From assembly GCA_050084985.1 (NCBI GenBank), contig JBITNC010000001.1, forward strand, positions 190,774,001 through 190,838,000: a DNA stretch of 64,000 nt. The letters run 5' to 3'. This stretch comes from Nageia nagi (taxonomy: Eukaryota; Pinophyta). This document shows, in pieces, positions 1-9,608 of this stretch (positions within the stretch are counted from its first letter, which is position 1; each line of letters starts with the position of its first letter). A program made the position numbers and the translations under genes. The notes beneath the pieces were generated by a model, which saw nothing but the letters and a program-made list of their open reading frames with translations, had not been told where the DNA came from and did not search any database.

Positions 1-1436
1 CCGTGATCATCATTTTGTAAGCCTCAAAATATCCTTCAAAAATAAGAGGTTAGGGCACCATTTACAACAAAACCTTAAGGTCTAAAGAGTTTATTTATTA
101 GATTTTTGATAAAGTTAATCTTGATACTCAAATGGCCATATCAAGGATGAAATATGGTACATTCCCGATGTTCTTGATATTGATATATCTAAGGAACCCT
201 ACAAAATAAAATATGTTAAAGGGAAGCCTCTAACTACAAGTCCTTAAGACATTGTATCCAATCAAGTAGGGCAAGCCCTAACTCACAAAGAGAGTAGACC
301 CCATTGTCCACATTCAAATGAATGGAAAAAAGATAAGGAGTTATGCCTAAATGCAAAATGATATGCTCTTTCCCTATTACTAATGACAAATGATTTTGAT
401 AAATGCTAAATGATGTACCAAGAATGGGGACAAATGATAAATTAAAGATGATTTAAGCCTAAAGCATGCAAACACCCAACAAATAATTAAGATAATGATA
501 TAAACACAAGATTTATGTTGTAATCAATATTAAATATGATTTACATAATGCTAATGATATAATGATCAAAGATATATGCTCACATACACAAAAAGATTCT
601 ATTACAATGGATCTTTATAATGCTTTAAGTATAGAATGATATTTAGCTTAAAGATGCCTAAATGTCACATAATGCATATGCAAGTAAGAAAATCTATGTT
701 CTAATGGAGGATATAAGTGTTCTTTAGCTCTCCAAAACCTGCAAAACCCTCACATAAGCAAGATATATACATGTATGTTCATAATTCACAAGAAAGATAC
801 CTCCAATCCACCTTTGGTGGGGTTAGATAAACTTGCCAATGCTAATCCATGGTGGATTTCTTATAATATCTTAACAAATGTTAATATGGGCTCAATGTTG
901 CTTGTTCATGTTCATCTCTAGTCTGTAACTGCTCTACACAACACAAGAAATTTCATGAAAAATTACTAATACCCATAAAATGGTATCATAACTGCCTTTT
1001 TATAAAAATAGATAGTTAGGATCATCTGAACAATTACACAGTTGTTGGAGAGATTACATAGTCATTTGGATGATTATGCAGTCATGCAAATGGTTAGGTG
1101 CTTTTGACAATTTTGTGAAAGATGTGTTTTGGGGGTGTATACAGCTTGTAGCTTTCAGGTTTCATCTTGAGAGTGCAGGTTACTTTGTGTGGGTAGGCTC
1201 ATAGAGGCTCATATGTCAAGTCAATATTGATCGACTAAACTTACAATGAAACCAGTTGTAGATAATGATTGTATTGTAAACCATTTTATTAAATGGTATT
1301 GTAATTAATCTCAAACTAAGATCTTGCTTATTTCTCAATGATGTAAATGTTCTCATCTCCACTGTATCTCTTTGGAGGAGAACTCTCTCTTGCTCTATCT
1401 TTCTTCTTCTCTCTATGCTCTATCCCAATATTACAT
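1..1436. other. Intergenic AT-rich sequence, no gene recognised
   Basis: No reading frame of useful length, no RNA gene and no transposon boundary could be supported here. Base composition matches the degenerate repeat sequence that follows, so it is probably old transposon DNA. Confidence 0.5.
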
Positions 1437-1880
1437 TAAGGGGGAGTGTTAGAATTTGTATTAAAATATTGTGAAATATTTCTCCTTAATGTATATTCAC
1501 TTAATACTTAAAGTATCATTAGATACCATAAAGTATTAAGAGAATAAAAATAGGAGAAGTTTTAAAAATAGGTTCGAGATTAAAAATAGGTAAACAATTA
1601 AAAATAGAAAAATGATTAATTATAAAGTGGGTTTCTTCTTATAAAAAAAGAAGAACCCTCTTGTTCTCTAGTTACACAATTGTAATGCAAGCTTTGCTAT
1701 TGATTTAGAGTTTAGAGAGAGAAGAGATTTTGTAAGAGAGGTCCTTGAGAATAAGATCTTATTTAGTGGATGTACTCTTAAGGAGGGAGGAACCACTTTA
1801 TATCTTGTGTTATTTATAAGATTGGCTTAAGTTATTATGTTGATGTTGAAAGTGCCTTCTTGAGATCTTGGTAGATTAGA
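1437..1880 (+). repeat. LTR-like segment preceded by a polypurine tract
   Basis: A purine run (aagggggag, about 1440-1448) is followed by TGTTAGAATTTG, the usual form of the junction between a polypurine tract and a 3' LTR. The segment shares a recognisable block with 7930-8335: a run like TTCTTATAAA, a pyrimidine-rich stretch, then GGATGTACTC and GAGGAACCACT. The two are therefore diverged members of one LTR family. The right end is not sharply visible. Whether this is a 3' LTR, a solo LTR or a fragment cannot be decided by eye. Confidence 0.4.
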
Positions 1881-2460
1881 AATTAATTTAGAAAGGCTTA
1901 AATTATTCAACTTCAAAATTGATGGAAAAATATCAAAAAGTTTAAAAATTACCTTTCACCAAGCTAGACGAATATTTTTGAAGCCTTATAACTTGAATTT
2001 ATGGCCAAAAAGGGCCCAATGAACTACCAAAGGTGGGATCTAGCTCTCCAAACTACCAACATATTAATCCTAATATCTAAATCCAAAAAATTCACCTCAA
2101 ATCTTCCACTGTGAGCTCAAGTTAATTCCACCATAATTTTATCCTTAGATATTCCAATAGGACAATAAGATCTCGTCAACAACTCCTCCTTCTTACTCGA
2201 CATAAAAGGGTAAGATCTCCTCAAAAAGTGTCACCACTATGATGTTAGAAAAATATCATTATGAATTGGTACCACTATAATCTTAATCTCCTTAAAAAAT
2301 CTCCTTCAACTTCCTCACTAATAGGACGGTGAGAATCTTCTTTAACAACAACTATCCAACATGATGAAGAGATCTCCTTAAACTCCTTGGTAATTCTTAC
2401 CTGACATCTATTCTTCATAATTATCCTTACCCTTTCTTACCCGGTAGATGGCAAGATCAA
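1881..2460. other. Unassigned retroelement-type sequence
   Basis: No coding frame is visible. By position this would be the start of the internal region of the minus-strand element whose primer-binding site lies at 2461-2473, but no gag-like peptide could be read. Confidence 0.35.
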
Positions 2461-2473
2461 GGCTCTGATACCA
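2461..2473 (-). other. Primer-binding site complementary to initiator Met tRNA
   Basis: On the minus strand this reads TGGTATCAGAGCC, the standard plant retrotransposon primer-binding site matching the 3' end of initiator methionine tRNA. It lies just downstream (minus strand) of the LTR at 2474-3936, where a PBS should be, and so fixes that element's direction. Little of the internal region remains beyond it. Confidence 0.7.
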
Positions 2474-3936
2474 TTATGAATTGGTGTCAAAGTTTTCAAA
2501 TCCTCTTTAGCCCTTCTTTCCCATAGGATGATAAGATCAAGGCTATGTTACCACTTTGATGATCCTAAATAGGTAGATTATTCTCAAATGTGTCCTAGGA
2601 GGGGTATGATTTCCTTGTTACTTTGAAACTATCCAAACAAGCTCAAAATAGCATAAAATATCCAACACCTACCTAATTTGACAATAATGGAACTTTGAAC
2701 ATGTAAAAACTACTCCGAAAATCCAACACTGTAATTAGGAAGGAAAAATACAAATTTAAATATGAATTTATTCTTTCAAATCCAATGTCTAGCACAAGAG
2801 GATAATTACAACAAATATAGAAGAAATAATGTAATTGTGTTGGTATTAAAATGATTAAAGTGAAATTACACAAATATATTTTTTATGCCTAAGAAGCTTT
2901 CACTAAGACTACCTCTAATAGGGTTATTTTGGATGGCTCTAGGGCGTCACCAATTGTAGTCATAGCAAGGCCAAGCCTAGGGCTTCCCTACTAACTCTAT
3001 GATAGAATTGATAATGTTCCTCTCTCGAATGGCTAGAGTAAGCTTAAGGCTATCCTTCTATCACCTCAAGACCTCAAATGCAGACATGCATCTACAAGTG
3101 GCAAAGAAAGAGTTCTCACACTCAATCCAATAAAAAGGGTTTTAATCATCAACTCAACATATCTCTTAATGTCTAGGAGTCCTTTTATAGGCATGGATGA
3201 TCATTTTTTAATCTTGCATTGAGATGATCTAATTATGGAGAGATGTGATCAATGTGCTTATGATGACAACATCCAAAATAAAGACCCTCAAGATAAGTGA
3301 GATCACATCTAAGGGCCTAGAAATGCAATATCCAAGTAGAGGTGACTTCAAGGTGCCTTGGAATTAGTGCCATGCATACAAATAACTAAGAGAGATGATG
3401 TGGGATATTGGGATGCCCAATCCTCCAACATGGAGGATATAATCTTCAAAAAATACCCAACATCCAAGTGTGGGAGTCGTCCAATGCCTCAAGATGTCAC
3501 ATTACTCCTAAAAGTACCACACGTCCAAGCTTAGGTATCCTTAATATGCCTTGAAGTTGGTGTAATCACCTAGGGGATGCTCTACCTTTAAGAGGGGATC
3601 ATTAATGATAAGAGGACCTTCTAATGCCAATATTACATTCATCAAGGCTAGAAATATGCAATACTCTTTATTGGAAACTAATATTGCATTTACAAATATA
3701 ATTGCCTTGGTATCATTAATACATCATTATTGGTATTTTAGAAACTCAACTAAATACAATAAATAAATAAAATAAAAGGGTTATCATTCCATAATTAGAG
3801 CATTTAACTCAGTCTTTGAATGGAACTTACAATATTTGGTCAAAACCTACAAAAATAGATAAAATCACATCTAAACTAATGGTCCCATTTATTAGAGGTG
3901 AAATGGGGAATACATAATAAAAATAGGGACATTGCA
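2474..3936 (-). mobile_element. Minus-strand LTR (TGTAATG-type family), 5' LTR by its PBS
   Basis: On the minus strand the segment starts TGCAATGTCCC near 3936 and ends next to the PBS at 2473, about 1.46 kb. It carries a TATA box (TATAAAAG, minus strand, 3182-3189). It shares blocks with the plus-strand LTR at 55777-56473, including a CCCCATTTCACC stretch and a block around AATGCAATATTAGT. An LTR followed directly by a PBS is a 5' LTR. Other LTRs starting TGTAATG occur at 16774, 33842 (minus), 39398 and 40758. Confidence 0.6.
3182..3189 (-). promoter_or_regulatory. TATA box of the minus-strand LTR
   Basis: TATAAAAG on the minus strand, about 750 bp into the LTR and about 710 bp before the PBS. 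This is a plausible U3/R boundary position for a Pol II retrotransposon promoter. Confidence 0.45.
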
Positions 3937-4009
3937 TGTTATCCTTAACATTTCTTGTAATGCCCTATGTAGTTTTTTTTTACCATAAAATATGAAATAT
4001 CACATATAA

Positions 4010-7000
4010 TTTAAGGGATAAACCTTGCTAGCTTTGATTAATTCAAGGAGTACACATAATTTTATTGATCCTGGTGTGGCCAAAAAGGCCAACTATTATA
4101 TGCACCCATTGAAAATTTTTTAAGTGATGATCGGGAATGGAGGGAAAATTACCTCCAAATGATGATGTCACAATGTCAAGCTTAGTATGGGTGAATACCA
4201 AATATAAAGTGATACATATGTTATATCATTACGAGGTTGTGATGTGGTCCTTGCTGTGTAATGGTTGATGACACTAGTACCTATTATCTAGGATTTTCAT
4301 GAGCTTTAGATGTAATTCATAGTTGGAGGACACAAATATACTCTTAAAGGACTCGTATTTGGGCCATCATAAATTATTAGTTCACATCGCATGGAAAAAC
4401 TACTTTAGAAGGGAGGTAAGGGAATGGTAGCATAATTATTTTCAATTCAAGTATCCAAGAAAGGACCTAAAGAATTATAGAAACTCCAACATCTATTAGC
4501 TTGTCACACGAGTATTTTTGATGAACCACATGGGTTTTCTTGACATATTACTTAAGATCATACAACCAAGTTGGTTCCAGGGAATCAACCACCCAACATT
4601 AGACCTTACTGTTACACATGCTTACAAAAGGATGAAATTGAGAAGCTAGTCCAAGACATGTTGGAAGTTGGTATCATTTTGCCTAATGTAAGCTCTTACT
4701 CTTCTCCTATTCTCTTCATTTGCAAGAAAGTGGGTTGTGGTGTATGTGCATTAACTTTCAAGCCTTGAACAAAATCATAATCAAGGCCAAGTTTTCCATT
4801 CCTGTTATTGACTAACTATTAGATGAATTACATGGTGCTAAATATTTCTCAAAGTTAGATATTTGCTCTAGGTACCATCTTATTAGGCTCCGCAATGAAG
4901 ATATTCCCAAAATTGCCTTCCACACACATGAAGTCCACTATGAGTTTTTTGTAATGCCATTTAGCCTTACTAATGCTCCTTCCACCTTCCAAAGTCTAAT
5001 GAACTAGATATTTCATCCTTACCTTTCAAAATTTATTTTAGTTTTCATTGATGATATTTTTATCTACAATAAGACTTGGGAGGATCACTTTTCCTAGTTA
5101 GAACATACCTTGTGAAGTCTCTAAGATCACTAATTATATGCCAAACATTCCAAATGTTCCTTTGGATTTAAAAAGCTCAAGTACCTCAATCATATTATTT
5201 CTAAAGAGAGTGTCAAGGTGGATCCCTTGAAGATTGAGGATACATAAAACTAGCCTCTTCACAAATCTCTAAAAAGTTTACAGGGAATCTTAGGATTGAT
5301 TGGGTACTACCATAAAATTGTGAAATATTATGGCAAGATTGTAGACCCACTCATCATTCTACTAAAAAGAATACTTTCAACTGGTCGATCACTACAGAAG
5401 AATCCTTTCATAATATGAAGGTTTCCATGTGTTATATCCCAATCCTGGTCATTCTTGATTTCTCTAAAACTTTTATCATTGAAAGTGATGCCTCTTGCAT
5501 AGGAATTGCAGCTATGTTGATGTAGGAAGGATGACCCTTGGCCTCCACAAGTAAGGTCCTCTTAGGTAAAAACTTGGCTAAATCCACCTATTAAAAAGAG
5601 ATGCTTGATACATTTCATGTAGTTTAGCATTGGAGGCCCTACCTTATTAGTCAATATTTTGTCATTCAAATGAACAATCATAGTTTGAAATATTTCTTGG
5701 AATAACATATCTCTACTCTTGAATAATAAAAGTGGATACCCAAACTTTTCAAAGATGACTATGAGATTATGTATTGAAAAGGAAGTAAGAATGTAGTTGC
5801 AAATGCCCTTTCTAAAAAACTCAAGGAGATGGTGGTACTTCAAGTTGTCTCGTCTTCATTCCCTCAATGGCTTGACCACATTAAATAAGAATGGCTTGAT
5901 GATAACTTCACACAAATAGTTATTCAACACCTACAAATGGATCTTACCAAAAAATCCTATTTCTCTTGGCACGATGAGATGCATTAGTTCAAATGTCATA
6001 TTGCACTACCTACCAAATCCTCATGTAATGAGTTAATACTTCAAGAGTTGCATGTAGCATCCATGATCGACCATTCTAGGTTTCTAAAAACCTACAAGCG
6101 AGTGATCTAATCCTTCTATTTTCTAGGAATGAACCATGATATCAAGAAGTATATTTCTAAATGTGATGTTTTTTAATGATAAAAAGGTGAAACAATTGGT
6201 AAACTAAGTCTATTTCAGCCTCTACCCATACCAAAGAGAGTTTGGATTGATATTTCCATGGATTTTATCAAAATCCTTACAAAATCTTATGGGAAAGTGG
6301 TTATCATGGTGGTAGTGGATAAGATGTCCAAGTACACACACTTTTACCCCTTGATTCACCCCTAAAAGGTTGTCAATGCACAACTTTTTCTTGATAATAC
6401 TTTCAAACTCCATGGTATGCCTTCTACTATTGTTAATGACCATGATCCAACATTTACTAGTAAACTATAGCAAGAATTCTTCAAGCTCCAAGGTAGTCAA
6501 CCTATCACCCCTAGAATGATAATCAATAAGATATTTTAATAAGTGCCTGGAGATATATCTCCATTATTTTTCTTTAACCCAATCCATCTAATGGGTTAAA
6601 TGGATTCCCTTAGTAGAATGATGGTATAATACTTCATATCATGCTGATATTAAGATGATCCCAATATGAAGTCTTGTATGGCCAAGCCTCACCCACTATG
6701 ACCTCCTATATTCCTAGAAGCACCAATGTACAAGTAGTAGACACCACCTTAACTAGCTAGGGAGATATCCTTTGCATCCTTTATGAGAATCTACAAGTGG
6801 ATCAACACCATATAAAATGTCAAGTTGATTAATAACATGTTAAGAGGGAATTCCAAGAAGGAGTCATATTCTTCCTACAACTTCAACCATACTGACAAAC
6901 ATCTCTCAAGATAAAAGGACTCCAAAGGCTATCTCTCGAATTTTATGGGCCTTACAAAATACTCTAATGCATTGGATCCATAACATAAAAATTGGCACTA

Positions 7001-7210
7001 CATGCATCTTCTAAGATTCACCTTGTCTTTCATGTCTCTTATCTTAAGAAGGTCTTAGTCTCCTAGGCCATGGTTCAAATTAAGCTACCTGAATTCATGG
7101 AGGATGGCTCCATCATGATCGAACTTGAAGCAATTCTGAGACTATCACATGTGTCAACTTCGCAACCACACCATTACTAAAGTTCTCACAATAAATTATC
7201 AAGGAAAAAT
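4010..7210 (+). pseudogene. Decayed Ty3/gypsy polyprotein (PR-RT-RH-IN-chromodomain)
   Basis: Peptides in gypsy order can be read across several frames. They are a retropepsin-like STHNFIDPG (about 4040-4070) with DVVLAVQWL near 4240; an RT N-terminal region (4571-4768); an RT core with [11 protein letters not shown] (about 4855-4890) and FIDDIFIY (about 5048-5070) at the YxDD position; an RNase H start IESDASCIGIAA (about 5480-5515); and integrase pieces with ISMDFIK (about 6250) and VVVDKMSKY (about 6310). A tail reading LRNHTITKVL is chromodomain-like (about 7155-7190). Many stops and frameshifts interrupt it, and the protease active site reads N-S-R instead of D-S/T-G. It is a dead relic. 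Its own LTRs were not paired with confidence. Confidence 0.8.
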
Positions 7211-7929
7211 TTCTCCAATTTAATGATAATTGTATAATTGTTGGATATATACCACTTTGTTTCTCCATTTTAAAATTTAGTCACTTAAAATTTTTACTTA
7301 CAAAAGTTAATGAAGAACATTTTCTACTAAATTTTATGAAAATAGTTTTATTAATAATCTCTTATCATGGGAAAATGTTGTACACATATCCTAAAATTAT
7401 CTTGTGTAATGAGTAAAATTTTATTTTATGATGAAAGTCTTGAACTTTGGGATTATCATGTGTGGAATGGTTAAAAATATTATCTTAAATATTTGACACC
7501 AATACTATCCAAAGTAAGTGGAGTGATGACTCCCATTCACATATAATGCACTTACTATTTCAATATTTCCACTTTATGTTGGTGGGTATTGTATGTTAAA
7601 TAAGATTGAAATAAATGATATGTAAAATTGGGTGGTTAATTAAGTTAAAAAAATAAAATCTATAACATATGAAATAGGTTATGATAGTCATCAAATAAGT
7701 TATAAAATAATAGAAAAGGGTGTTGTAGGTGTTATATAGGGTAAAAAGCATTATTGAAAAAGTATAGTACGATTTGATCAAATTTCATTTTCTATGTTTC
7801 AAACTCTTGAATGACCAAAGAGATATTTTCTATAGTTGATCAAGAAATGTAGGTGACTAAAATAAAGGGAATAAATATAGAAAGAGAAATAAATATAAAA
7901 ACACCTTTAACCTTATCCTTGGTAAAAAG
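7211..7929. other. AT-rich sequence after the gypsy relic
   Basis: A possible LTR start (TGTTGGATATAT, near 7239) follows the end of the polyprotein relic, but no boundary is convincing. No gene is seen. Confidence 0.3.
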
Positions 7930-8335
7930 AAGGTTAAAGGGTGGGTTAGTTCTTATAAATAGAGAGGTACTTCTCTCATTATGTAACTTGATCAAACTTG
8001 ATAAAGCATGGTAATGCTTGTAGAGATGCTTTTGTAGGAGTTTTGTTGAGAATTTGTAGGATAATTATATTATGAGAAAGTAATAGAATGATGGTTCAAA
8101 TTGGATGTACTCCCAAGAGATGGAGGAACCACTATACATTGTGTGTTATCTTTTGTGTGATTGTTTCTTGCATTAGTAAATGGATGAATGGTAGATTTTT
8201 GGAGAACTTCAAGTTGATCTTGGTTATATGGAATCCTTCAATTCCATCAAAATCAAGAACATTTGAATTTAGCAAATCACTTTATAATCTTCTTCCTTAC
8301 CTTGTCATACTGATGGTTTATATTTCATCTCCTTG
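7930..8335 (+). repeat. LTR-like segment related to 1449-1880
   Basis: It shares with 1600-1850 the ordered blocks GTGGGTT, TTCTTATAAA, GGATGTACTC and GAGGAACCACTATA. Divergence is high and the ends are unclear. Together with 1437-1880 it could flank the region between them, but the polypurine tract before the left copy argues that the two are separate insertions. Confidence 0.4.
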
Positions 8336-8701
8336 ATTTTCTATCTTCCAAGACCATTAACATATTTTTGTATTTAATAAATTTGATTAGTATGAGACAA
8401 AATAATTTTCCCTTAAAAATTACAAACCATACTATAATTTATTCTATATACAATATAATTTTAAAAAGAAAATCATACAACTAATCTCATTTTATGTAAA
8501 TTCAATTTTAAACTTATTTCAATCCATTTCAATAAATATTTTACTATTTCAAACTAAAAACATTCTAAATATCCATTATAGGAATTAGAATAAACATCAT
8601 GTATCTTAATAATTCTTGGTAAAAGATTATTCAAATATATATATTTTTTTACGTCAAATTAGCTTGGTTTCCTCTTTCAAAATATAATCAATAGTATTTT
8701 G
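8336..8701. other. AT-rich spacer, nothing recognised
   Basis: Low-complexity AT sequence, including an ATATATATA run near 8637. No gene or element boundary is seen. Confidence 0.4.
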
Positions 8702-8900
8702 AAAATATACTCACAAATATTCAACATGTGTCGCGGAGTTAGAGAGAAGAGTAGCTGAAATCTCTCAAGTGGATAATGACAGGCCCAAGTTCAAGTCTCC
8801 TCCCTCATAGTAGATAGATATGTAGCATATGACAGGTGTCCATTATCTTGCACAAACTTGTAACTCATCAAAATAAAAGAAAAAAAATATACTCACAAAT
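8702..8900 (+). mobile_element. tRNA-derived SINE with target-site duplication
   Basis: A 165-bp body (8719-8883) is flanked by identical 17-bp copies of AAAATATACTCACAAAT at 8702-8718 and 8884-8900. The body has an internal Pol III B-box-like AGTTCAAGTCT (8788-8798), a weaker A-box-like TAGCTGAAA (from 8752), and an A-rich 3' tail. A tRNA-like head, short length, A-rich tail and long target duplication are together diagnostic of SINEs. An identical duplication implies a fairly recent insertion compared with its surroundings. It lies about 0.5 kb upstream of the PANK start codon. Confidence 0.75.
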
Positions 8901-8952
8901 TTAACATTTAACTTCCTTTAACTCTATTAAATTATAGAATCTTTCAAATTTT

Positions 8953-9132
8953 TTTAAATATCATCATTATAGAAGATAAAAATAGAATTTAAAATCTTCT
9001 AGCATCTTTACATTTCACTTCTTTACATCTCAATCAAAAAAATTTAAATATCTTCTATGTAGAAGATAAAAATAGAATTTAAGATCTTATAGCATCTTTC
9101 CATTTCACTTCTTTATCTCTCACTTATCTGTT
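8953..9132. repeat. Tandem duplication of 90 bp upstream of the TATA box
   Basis: Two direct copies offset by 90 bp share TAGAAGATAAAAATAG (8970 and 9060) and CATTTCACTTCTTTA with few differences. The second copy ends beside the TATA box of the PANK gene, so the duplication doubles part of the proximal promoter. Confidence 0.7.
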
Positions 9133-9138
9133 ATAAAA
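9132..9138 (+). promoter_or_regulatory. Putative core promoter TATA box of the PANK gene
   Basis: TATAAAA lies about 240 bp upstream of the first ATG at 9371. A start of transcription about 30 bp downstream (near 9165) would give a leader of about 200 nt. No ATG is seen between there and 9371, which supports 9371 as the start codon. Confidence 0.5.
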
Positions 9139-9164
9139 GGAATAGAAATCACACATATTAATAT

Positions 9165-9370
9165 TCTTTTAGAAAACCCCAAAGATTAGCAGAAAGTGTG
9201 AGACGGACTCTCAGCGTTTAGCCTTTGACCTTCCACAAAGTTTGAACCCGTAGTAGGTTGAAATTGGCCAATAGAGCTCCAATTTACTTCTGAGAGATCC
9301 CCGGGTCGATTCCTTCCATCTGGTAGTGTCCTACACGCAAACGATAAGAGTAGTTGACACATCCACAAAT
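9165..9370 (+). other. Probable 5' untranslated region of the PANK gene
   Basis: This is the sequence from the expected transcription start to the first ATG, less AT-rich than the flanks. It contains no upstream ATG. The ATG context is ACAAATATGGCA, with G at +4 as preferred in plants. Confidence 0.45.
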
Positions 9371-9608
9371 ATGGCAGAGAAGAACTCACCTTCATCATCG
9401 ATTTCTCGTTCTCCTGAGGAGAAAGATACCATTCCCACCACACCATCACAAAATTCTTCTCCTCCTCCAACCATGCAGAGATCGTCGTCAAGGCCTCAGC
9501 TGGATGTGAGCGGGGCGGCCATTCAGGGCAGCTCCGAAGATCGCAATCCCACCATTCTTCTCCCCAACCAGACCGACGATATTTCCCACTTTGCTGTCGA
9601 TATAGGCG
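9371..9608 (+). CDS. PANK2: PANK exon 1
   Basis: It encodes residues 1-79 plus one base of codon 80. The N-terminus is rich in Ser, Pro, Thr and Gln and looks disordered; conserved sequence begins only at SHFAVDIG. The donor is GT at 9609, giving phase 1. If the frame is read through the donor it runs to a stop at 9671, so retention of intron 1 would truncate the protein. Confidence 0.9.

Noticed and set aside
1437-8335. One complete LTR element spanning both LTR-like segments and the gypsy relic
   Set aside because: The left segment is preceded by a polypurine tract, as a 3' LTR would be, and a minus-strand LTR with its own PBS lies in between, so separate insertions are more likely.
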